Of a stretch of DNA of 35,303 bases, positions 16,201 to 24,600 are shown piece by piece. Origin of the DNA: Planctomycetales bacterium. GTDB lineage: Bacteria; Planctomycetota; Planctomycetia; Isosphaerales; Isosphaeraceae. The translations under genes and the position numbers were made by a program. Where the stretch lies: NCBI GenBank assembly GCA_027459775.1, contig DAIDHE010000284.1, positions 1 to 35,303 of the forward strand. The letters run 5' to 3'. Every line of letters begins with the position of its first letter. The stretch's first letter is position 1. The notes beneath the pieces were generated by a model that worked only from the letters and a program-made list of their open reading frames with translations, did no database searches and was not told the origin of the DNA.

Positions 16201-17510
16201 CGGGGATCGCGCCGGCACCAGCGCCAGAGCCGTTCGGGCGCGGTGACCCGCCGCGCGCGGACGGGGCGATCCTCGATGAACCGGCGGAGGTCGTCCGCCA
16301 GCTTGGCCGCCGTCTGATAGCGATGGGCCGGGTCACGCGCCATCGCCTTGAGGATGATCGTTTCCAGGTCGGGGGGGATCCTGGGGTTCACCCGCCGCGG
16401 GCGCGGTGGCTCGGACTCGAGCTTCTCGCGAACGAGAACCTTGCGATCGACGTTGGGAAAGGCGTCGTGGAGCGTGGCCAGCTCGTAGAGAGTGACGCCC
16501 AGGCTGTATACGTCGCCACGCGCGTCAGACGTGCCATCGAGACGCTCGGGCGGCATGTAGCGCAGGGTGCCGATGAGATCGCCGCTCTGGGTCAGCACGT
16601 GGTCCTCGTCGGCCGTCTTGGCGAGCCCGAAATCCGTGACCCAGACGGTGCCCTGATAATCGAGCAGCAGGTTCGAGGGTTTGATGTCGCGGTGTAGAAC
16701 TCCACGGGCATGGGCATGGGCGAGAGCCTCGCCGACCTGCAAGGCCACCCGAGCGATGCGGACCCAGTAAGGTCTTCCTGATCCGCTCGAGGACGTCGGT
16801 TCCAGCGGCTCGGGGGCCGGGGCTGGAGCCGGCGGGTCGTCCCGATTCGCCGATTCGCCCGCGCCCGATCGGGACGAGATCCCCGACAGCAGCGCGCGGA
16901 CCACGGCCATGAGCGAGGGGTCGGGAACCGCCGCTTGGCCGCCAGCCCCCGGCGGTCGCCGAGCCCCCGGCGACCGCTGGAGCGCGCTCAAGACCCGGTC
17001 AAGCGCGACGCCGGGGATCAATTCCATCACGAAGTAGTGCACGCCATCCTGCTCCCCCAGGCCAAAGACTTGCACGATATTCGTGTGGTGGAGCCCGGCG
17101 ACGGCCCGCGACTCGCGGCGAAATCGCTCGAGCGCCGCGGGATCCATAAGGGCATGGCGGGGCAAGATCTTGAGCGCCACCCGGCGGTGGAGCGAGATCT
17201 GTTCGGCCTCATAGACGACACCCATGCCCCCTCGGCCAATCTCGCGAACGATTCGAAAGTCACCCAGCAGTTCCGGCGCGCGCGCGGACCGGGCGGGCTC
17301 GCGCTCGCCAGCCAAGAGTCGAGTATCGGCCCCCGATTCGCGGATCGCCTCGACGACGGGGTCGCTGACGCTCTCGATGGCCTCGACGGCGGCGTCGCAG
17401 GCCAAGCATTCGTCGAGGTGCAGCGCGAGTCGCTCGAGATCCGTGAGCGGAAGCGTGCCGAGGATGAACCCGGACAGTTCGGCGGGGCTGGGGCAGTTTT
17501 TCTCGATCAT
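13242..17510 (-). CDS. Ser/Thr protein kinase with N-terminal anti-sigma zinc finger, one membrane helix and WD40 repeats
   Basis: 1422 aa. In order: a zinc-binding anti-sigma (zf-HC2/ZAS) motif H31-x3-C35-x2-C38; a Hanks-type kinase (about 84-415) with GRGGMG (92-97), VALK (K114), HRDIKPSN (catalytic D275), DFG (293-295) and a Pro/Ser-rich insert of about 70 residues (176-246) before the HRD loop; one membrane helix (about 438-458); then many WD40 repeats, seen as recurring FSPDGRxxA and VRLWD (about 520-1130); and a C-terminal alpha-helical, TPR-like part. Kinase motifs are intact, so it is probably active. Topology puts the finger and kinase inside and the WD40 propeller(s) outside the membrane. 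It is divergent from an ECF sigma factor gene, its likely partner. The start is ATG at 17510 with AAGAGA upstream. Confidence 0.9.
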   Translation of the reverse strand: MIEKNCPSPAELSGFILGTLPLTDLERLALHLDECLACDAAVEAIESVSDPVVEAIRESGADTRLLAGEREPARSARAPELLGDFRIVREIGRGGMGVVYEAEQISLHRRVALKILPRHALMDPAALERFRRESRAVAGLHHTNIVQVFGLGEQDGVHYFVMELIPGVALDRVLSALQRSPGARRPPGAGGQAAVPDPSLMAVVRALLSGISSRSGAGESANRDDPPAPAPAPEPLEPTSSSGSGRPYWVRIARVALQVGEALAHAHARGVLHRDIKPSNLLLDYQGTVWVTDFGLAKTADEDHVLTQSGDLIGTLRYMPPERLDGTSDARGDVYSLGVTLYELATLHDAFPNVDRKVLVREKLESEPPRPRRVNPRIPPDLETIILKAMARDPAHRYQTAAKLADDLRRFIEDRPVRARRVTAPERLWRWCRRDPRTAGLLGALWLALSAGLLGVAIEWRRAERKARDEAAARVRVDIAQEQARADLYLSDIAQARLEWRLGSVARANQLLDHCEPRRRGWEWHYLRGVNRPEFANLANPDLSMIFGVGFDPKGRFLAYTGWDYYRNKGSAPTPVEIWDFTTGQKRFTLSVPGVGLRPTFSPDGRLVAISGLTAPVSIWNLETGKRTRAFEEHGDAAFSADGRCLAIANQATITIREVASGRVARRFPSTGGQVRFSPDGASLAQSGRQGVLLRSINTGDELGRLPSRPGDQMDLFFPELGPQIAFSPDGKLLVVATSPTRVWDVATREPLHVLAGHVGVVASVAFSPDGRRIATGGADGTVRLWDARTGAELAVLRGHIGMVSCVAFHPEGWALVSGGRQPGDVKIWDLTRPVEYQVLGGGGAWDLAFDDHDQLRRINHFGRIQTHDPETGRTEQGPRVDLIQKWLSPARVAAFSGEGRRLATVGSDRRSVKLFDGRDGREITVFNGLESPPRRLALSRDGLRVAAATMWIPGHAPRAVRVWDARSGGLLADLHPAAPTDPSRRHGSVALSNDGRLVAFDDYSAASVARPIVRVLDVDSSQEKLVVQAGEGGVDCLAFSPDGSLIAAGGEDGRVLAWETATGRRRCSDYLVLSPLELAFSPDGRRLAAVDREVVSIWDVQTGKSILALRGSPPRPTDLASNAALAWSPNGRWLAAVNWDGSVALWDGDWFERATEHGWFRHAPLTRIYAWHLDEAEAAHAAGQWAAAAFHLDRVSALDPPDPSMRQRRGRLRLLRGDWTRARADYEALFDAVEPDSARAWLDHARLLVLGGDHAAYRRLIPRMIAHCGGVSDLGDPEPEEVQASVLAPGGAEDPKSLVRFAERAWINSRRSPRSLWSLSVAHYRAGRWDEAIAKANETIARGAETAWLSWPILALAHARLGHTQEARRWLAKACEWSDHERRRQLAESAGFTTPKWTDFEILKREATTAIGGFENQGREE

Positions 17511-17657
17511 TCGCGTTCTCTTGGCCTTTACCCTCGCGCGATCAATCGCCCGGCGCTCACCTGGCTCTATTCTAACAACGATGGCGGAGCCCGATCTTGT
17601 CGGCTCTCATCAGAGATAGGTTGGATCCGTAACACGACTCGATCCCGGACTCCACGA

Positions 17658-17686
17658 TTGACCCTTGGGCGGGGCTCTTGGAGAAT
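17658..17686 (+). promoter_or_regulatory. Possible promoter of the ECF sigma factor gene
   Basis: TTGACC (17658-17663) and GAGAAT (17681-17686) are spaced by 17 bp, about 66 bp upstream of the GTG at 17752. The -35 match is good and the -10 moderate. An autoregulated ECF-type promoter could also exist in this 240-bp divergent region, but its consensus is not known to me. Confidence 0.35.
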
Positions 17687-17751
17687 AACGAAACCAGAGA
17701 TCAACCGGCCGCGGACCCTTTCTGGCCGGGGCCTAGTCGGGGGTGCTCGGC

Positions 17752-18336
17752 GTGACCCACGAGTCCGACACATCGCTCAGCCTTCTGGAGCGAATCAAAA
17801 AAGGGGACGACTCCGGCTGGCATCGCGTGGTCGAGCTCTATTCGCCGCTCGTGCGCTATTGGTGCCGCCGATGGGGCATCGACGGGGCCGACGCCGACGA
17901 CGTCGCTCAAGAGGTCTTCCACGCCGCCGCCGAAAGCATCATGACCTTCCGCCGCGAACGGGCGGAAGACACCTTTCGTGGTTGGTTGCGCGCCATCACG
18001 CGGCATCGCGTTCTCATGTTTTGCCGAGACCGAGATCGCCGTCAGGCGGCCGTCGGCGGCTCGGAAGCCCAGCAGCGGCTTCATGAGATACCCGAGCCCG
18101 AGGCCGCCGACCCCGAGGAAACCCGCCACTTCTCGGAGCTTGTCCAGCGCGCTCTGGCCCAGCTTCGCGGGGAGTTCGAGCCCAACACGTGGCAGGCTTT
18201 CTGGCGGACCGCGGTCGACAACCAAACCTCGGGGGCCGTGGCCGCCGAGCTTGGCATCACCGCGAATGCCGTCCGAATGGCGAAATCCCGCGTCTTGCGG
18301 CGATTGCGCCAAGAACTCGGCGACCTGGTCGATTAA
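17752..18336 (+). CDS. ECF-type RNA polymerase sigma factor (sigma-70 family)
   Basis: 195 aa. Region 2: LERIKKGDDSGWHRVVELY, then DADDVAQEVF and FRGWLRAITRHRVLMFCRD, the usual core- and -10-binding segment. Region 4: ALAQLRGEFEPNTWQAFWRT followed by the helix-turn-helix TSGAVAAELGITANAVRMAK and RVLRRLRQEL for -35 recognition. This wording is typical of the planctomycetal ECF groups linked to Ser/Thr kinases. It would redirect RNA polymerase to a small regulon, and its likely controller is the divergent kinase with the anti-sigma zinc finger. I chose the GTG at 17752 (THESDTS follows, with a G-rich stretch upstream); another GTG three codons earlier, at 17743, is possible. Confidence 0.92.
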   Translation: MTHESDTSLSLLERIKKGDDSGWHRVVELYSPLVRYWCRRWGIDGADADDVAQEVFHAAAESIMTFRRERAEDTFRGWLRAITRHRVLMFCRDRDRRQAAVGGSEAQQRLHEIPEPEAADPEETRHFSELVQRALAQLRGEFEPNTWQAFWRTAVDNQTSGAVAAELGITANAVRMAKSRVLRRLRQELGDLVD

Positions 18337-18640
18337 TCCACGCCCTTGAGCCCACGCACCGCGATTCCCACCCACGAAAGTCGTGTTGCGCTCGTGCACT
18401 AACGGGTATGTGGAGCTGGCGACCCGAGAGCCTTCAACCAGGCGATCCGTCGCTCGCGAATCGGACCCCGAACGGGGCGCTAACCGACGCCCAACATCCG
18501 CGCCCTGCTTTTTCCTCCCACCCAGGCGCCGCCGAGTTCCTCGCTCGGCGCCAGGCAACCGCGACCGCAATCAACGACGAAACTCCGCGCATCCCTCGCA
18601 CGACAACCTTGGTCCGCTTGATCGAGAAAGAACGACTCCC
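18337..18640. other. Leader region of the giant surface-protein gene
   Basis: 304 bp between the sigma factor stop and the ATG of the giant gene. The frame of the giant gene is open back to 18383, but that extension is arginine/proline-rich and lacks a good ribosome binding site. No clear housekeeping promoter was found, so the gene may use an alternative sigma factor. Confidence 0.4.
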
Positions 18641-21600
18641 ATGCTCAAGCACCGCCCCCTCTCGCCCTCGCGTTCCGGCTCTCGTCGCCAGCGTGCCCTT
18701 TTGCGGACCAAGCAGCGACTGTACCGCGGGATGCGCGTCGAGTCCCTCGAGGACCGGATCGCGCCCGCGGTTCAGTACTTCAGCGGGCTCGAGTTCATGA
18801 CCTCAGGCGCGTTCAGCGTCAATAACAACGTCGTCACTTCCAGCAGCCCCGTCGAAGTCGGCGTGTCACCCGCCTCGAGCGCCTCGTTCGCCCCACTCGT
18901 GCTCTTGCAAAGCGGTGTCGAGTTCAACTCAACCGACGCCACCGGAACGTTCACCACGCCCCCCTCGGGCGCCACCGGAGGTGCGGTCAGCGCCTACGCC
19001 GGCGGCTCGACCGTTCCCCTGCTCGACACCCACTCGCATACGTTCGAAGCACCCGCCTTGCTCAGCTCAAGCTACGACGTACTGCCCACCACCGACGTCA
19101 ACAGCGCCAATCTCGGCGTCGCGGGGGGCGATCTGTCCGTGACGGCGTTGCGGTTCAACGGCGCCGAGCTCGACGTCCAGGGAAATCTCTCGTTCCAGGA
19201 CTTCTCCGGGCTCACGCTCGCGGTCGGCAACACGAACGACGTCGCTCTCTCGAGCTCGGGCGTCTCGCTCAGCGGCCTTTCCGTCTCCATCTCCGGCCCG
19301 ACCAAGTTCACCGAGGCCGGGCTCGCCTTCACCGCGAGCAATCTGCAAGTTTCCTATTCCTCCACGAACAACACGTTCGACCTGAGCGGAAGCGCGAACC
19401 TCGCGGCGGCCAACACTACCTTCGACCTGACCCTGGGAAGCGCTTCCTCGCCCGGACTGGTGATTCAAAACGGCGCGCTCGCGAGCCTCGACGCATCTGT
19501 AACCAGTGACATCACAATCGCAAAACAGACGTTCACAATCAATAATATGACGCTGCAAGCGACGGCCGGGTCGAACGTGACCGTCACGGGGACGGTCTCA
19601 TTTGGGGTCGACGTCGCCGGCACCACGGAAACCATCGATCTGAATCTGGGCACGACCGGTTCGGGGGCTCAACCTGGACTGGTCATCGACCAGGCCACGG
19701 GTGCTCTCGTCAGCTTCGATGCGGCGGTCAATACGAACCTGACCGTCGCCGGATTCCAGATCACGGCCAAGGATCTGACAATCGCGTACCAGTCGGCCAG
19801 CCAGGATTTCGAGGTCTCGGGGACGGCGTCCTTCGCGCTCGGCGGCTCGAATGTCGACATCATGCTTGGGAATGGAACCACGACGAATCCAGGTGGGCTC
19901 TTCATCTCAGGCGGCTCGCTCACGATGCTCGAGGCCACGCTCGATTCGAACATCGACGTGGCCGGAATGTCGATCAACACCAACGGCTTGACCGTCGATT
20001 ACAACGCGACAAACGACGACCTGGTCGTCACGGGCACGACGACGTTCACCCTCGCCAGTTCAAAGATCGGAATCACGCTCGGCGACGCCAAAGGGCCCGG
20101 CCTCGTGATGCAAGGCGGGTCGGTCACGAGCTTCGACGCCACGCTGAATGCCGACATCACCGTGGCCGGGTTGACGATCACCACCACCGGCTTGACCGTC
20201 GATTACAGCGCCGACAGCCTGATCGTCACGGGCCAGGCTTCGTTCACTCTGGCCGGTTCATCGGTCACCATCATGCTCGGCGACGCCAAAGGGCCCGGCC
20301 TCGTGATGCAAGGCGGGTCGGTGCAGGATCTGGACGCGTCGATCACCTCGTCCATCGTGATCGCCGGGCTCACGATCACGACCAACCAACTGGGAATTCA
20401 GTATGCCTCCGCGAGCTCGGGAAACACCCTGGTCATCTCGGGGTCGGCTTCGTTCGCGGCTGCCGGCGCGACCGTTGACATCGCGCTCGGCGACAATAGC
20501 GCCTCCGACCCCGGCGGCATCGTGATCACTGGTGGCAGTCTCACCCAACTGGATGCCTCGATCACCGGCATGTTCGACATGTTGGGAATCACTTTTCAGG
20601 CGAATGACCTGACGTTCGAGTATCAGGCCAGCGGATCGTTCGAGGTTTATGGCGGCGTGTCGATCTCGAGCAGTTTCCTCGATTTCAGCACCCAGCTCGG
20701 CAACGAGCAAACGCCGGGCATCACGATTCAAGGGACCACGCTCGAGACGCTGAACATCGCGGTGAGCGGCGGCTTCAACCTGTTCGGCTTTGACGTGCAG
20801 GCGAACGGGCTGTCGATCAGTTACGCGCAGAGCACGAGCGAGCTCGAGATCTCGGGCGGAATCATGATCGACTTCACGAACGTGTTCGAGGTCTCGGCGG
20901 CAATCACCCAGGGAGGTCTGTTCATTAATACGTCGACGGGCGCGCTCTCGTTGCCGTCGACCGGCCTGCAAATCACCGCCAGCGCCACCCTCGGACCGTT
21001 TTCGATTCAAGATCTGATGATTTCCTTCAGTGAGGGGTCGGGCGGGGTGAACTTCAGCGCCAGCGGCGACGTGCAGCTTCCGGGGGGGTTTGGCGTCGAC
21101 CTCACCCAGCTCGTGGTTCAGAACGGTCAGCTCGTGGACATCGGGGTCGCGGAGGATTCTCGGATTCCGATCGGGGACACGGGCTTTTTCCTCGACAGCC
21201 TGTCGGGCTCGCTGGAGAATCTGAACAATATCTCGCAGCTTCAAGTCTCGGCCAGCGCCAGCCTGACGTTTGGGCCTGGGATCAACATTCCGTCGATGGG
21301 TCCGTTTTTCGCGGGAGCCTCCAACGCCGCCCTGGTGAGCGCGACCGGCAGCATCACGGTGAGCGCGAGCCAGCTCGATCTCACGGGATCGGTCAGTCTG
21401 ATGGCCGGCTTGCTCGGTCAAGGATCGGCCTCGCTCGATCTCGATTGGGCCACCGGCGTTTACATGGTTTCGGGCGACTTCAGCATGTACGACGGGGTCT
21501 TCAACTTCGGCGGCAGCATGACGTTCACGAGCGCGGGCGACATCACGCTCCTGGCGATGGCGAGCGTCAACGTTCCGCCGCAAGTCCCCTTCATCGGCGG

Positions 21601-24600
21601 CGATTCGCTGGGTTCGATCAACTTCTTCCTGCAATACGAGCCGGGGCAGCCCCTGACCCAGGACGTCGCGGCGGCCTGGACGACCTTCAGCATTCTCTCG
21701 TATAGTTTCACCATTGGATTTGAAGTCGACTTCCAGGGCGACCTCTCGATCGTCAACGGCAACAACGTCGCGGGCTTCATCGCGGCGGCCTCGCCGGCGA
21801 ACCAGCCCTCGGTCTATCAGAACACCTTCTCGGTCCCCACCGGGCCGCAATCCTCGGGCGCTGTTCCCACGATCGAGCAGATCGCCGTGAGCTCGCCAAT
21901 CCTCGACGGCGCCTACCCGACCACTCCCGAAACCGCGAACAACGTCTCGAGCCCCGACTTCGGAGCCGTCGAGAACTTCGCGTATGCGGACTTCAGTCTG
22001 CCCCAGTCCGACGTGATTCTCTCGACGCTGACGTTCACACTCACCGTGACGACCACCAGTGGGGTCGTCGATCTGGGGAATGGGAGTTTTAACTCCAATG
22101 GGCAATTCGTGTTCACGCCCAACGGGACTCAGGCGGTCGTACCAACCAGCGCCACGCTTGATGCCAATGGATTGCTCCAGCTCGATTTCGCGGGGGGGGT
22201 GCCGATTACCTGGGAATCGAGCTCGATCTCGGCGAACTACGACGTCGCCGGCGCCTATTTCGAGCTCGATCAGCTTTCCTCGAGCGGGGCGAGCACGCTG
22301 GTGGCGGATTACTCGATCGACCCGGTCACCAATTCGCCGAACAACCTGCCTCAACCCGCCGCTTCGGTCGACCTGGTCGCCTCGGCCAGCGCCGTTCCGG
22401 GAGTGTTCGGAAACACCGACCAGTCCAACGTCGTCACCAAATACACCCTCGCCGCGGGCCCGGCGGTTCCGCAAACCGTCTCGTTCACCGTATATCAGGG
22501 TTCGACCCTGCTCGGAAGCGGCTATTTCGACGCGGCCGGCTACCTGCATTTCCTGCCCAACGGCGACCCCCCGATTCAACCGGTCAGCGGATTACTGGGC
22601 GTTTACCCCGACGGCGAAGGCTATCTGTCGCTGAGTTGGCCCTCCAGCCCCAACGGAACGGCGATCAATGTCCAATACGCCACGCCGGCCAATCGGGTCA
22701 TCGAGATGCCGATCCCCAGCGGCTCGTCGTCGTCGTCGTCCAGCAACTCGACGCAGTACGTGATCAAGCTGATTTCCGACAGTCCGCTTCCGGCGGATCA
22801 ACAGCCGATGTTCAGCGAGCAGACGCTGTACCAGGCGCCCACGGTCTCGTTCGCGCCCGGCTCGGTGGCCCTTTCGCCGACGGGGGTGTTGAGCGGTACG
22901 CTGCTCGCGAATGCTTACACCCCGAACGCGCAACTGTCGTACGACACCTCGACGACCGTGTCGCTTTACTATTCCACCGATAATGAAGCGACCAACGGCA
23001 CGCTCATCAGCACTTACGATTACAGTGCCTTCACGAACAACGGCTCGAGTAGTCCCCGGTCTTACCAGTTCTCGTGGCCGGGCCTCGTGAATCTGCCGGC
23101 GGGCTCGTATTATCTTTACGCGATCATCAACGACGGGCAGAATCAGCCCGTCATGACCTCGAGTGTTGGGCCGTTCGACGAGGCCAGCCCGACGCCGTTG
23201 CTCAGCGGTCCCAGCTATCTCCCGCTCGCGAGCGTAAGCGGGATCGAGACGGGGGTTTTCAGCACCGGCACGAACACCGCGCTGGGAGTCTCGACCAATT
23301 TCACGACCCCGGTGACGGTCAGCCTCGGGGTGACCAACGGCAACCTTGTCCTGGGAACGGCCGCGCCCGCGTCGTCGATCGTGGCGACCTACCCCTCCGC
23401 CGCGGCCGCCGTGGCCGCCTTGAACGGGCTGATCTTCCAGGCGGACGGCACTTTCTCCAACACGGCCACCCTGACGTACACCGTCAACACCTCCGAAAAC
23501 GGCGTTTCCTACACCGCCAGCGAATCGATTCCGCTTTTGACCCCGAATACTCCGATCGTGGTCTACCAGAGCGTCGACACCACGATTCCCTCGAGCCCCA
23601 ACGAGTTCAACCTGACGGTCACGGCGGTCAATCAACCCAACCAACCCGACGGACAAGACGCGACCGGCGTCCAGGTGCTCGACGCACTCTCGCCCGGTTT
23701 GAGCGTGGTCTCCTGGAGCGCATCCCAGGGGAGCTTCGATCCGAGCACGGGGATCTGGTCGGTCGGCGACTTGCCGACGACGGGGGCGAATTCGTCTACC
23801 CTGACGCTGGTTCTGCAGGCGGCCGAGAGCACTCAGGGCTCGACGATGACCAGCTCGGTCGAGGCCTCGAGTGATCTCTATGTCTATCCGGCGTCCAACG
23901 CGACGAACGTGACGGCGATCAGGCGCCCGCATCCGATCACGATCACCGTCTCGAACCTGAACGACGACGGGCCGGGATCGCTCCGCGCATCCCTCGCGGC
24001 GGCCGAGAACGGCGACACGATCCGGTTCGCACCGGGATTGGCCGGCACGATCGCGCTCACGTCCGGCGAGCTGCTGGTCAATCAGGATGTCAGCTTGATC
24101 GGTCCAACCAACGCGACCGGCGGTCCCGCCATCGTCATCAGCGGCAGCCAAGCCAGCCGGGTCTTCGATATCGAGGGAGGCACGGCCGGGGTCGACGTCA
24201 CGATCCAGAACCTCGTGATCGAGAATGGCTCGGCCATCTCCAGCAGTCCCAACGTGGCCAGCGCTGGCGGCGGCCTGCTCGTCAACGACGCGGGCGGATC
24301 GGTCACGCTGACCAACGTGCTGATCAGCGGCAACAACGCCCAGGGAAGCATGACGACGCCCGCGCAAGGCGGCGGCGTCGCCTTCCTCGGCGGAACCGGC
24401 GTCTTCGCGAACGACACCTTCTCGAGCAATGACGCCCTGGCCGCGGTGGGGGGCGAGTCCCTGGGCGGAGCGATCGCCCTCGCCGCCGGCAATCTCAGCT
24501 TGTTGACCAGCACGGTCGCCGGCAACTCGGCCGTCGGCGGTCAGGGTGGCGGCGTGGACGCCAGCGGCGGCGTGCTGACCCTGAGCGGCGACACGCTCGC

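Noticed and set aside
20258-22579. 773-codon minus-strand frame inside the giant gene
   Set aside because: Antisense shadow of the beta-repeat region. Its repeats mirror those of the real gene, and there is no ribosome binding site or motif.
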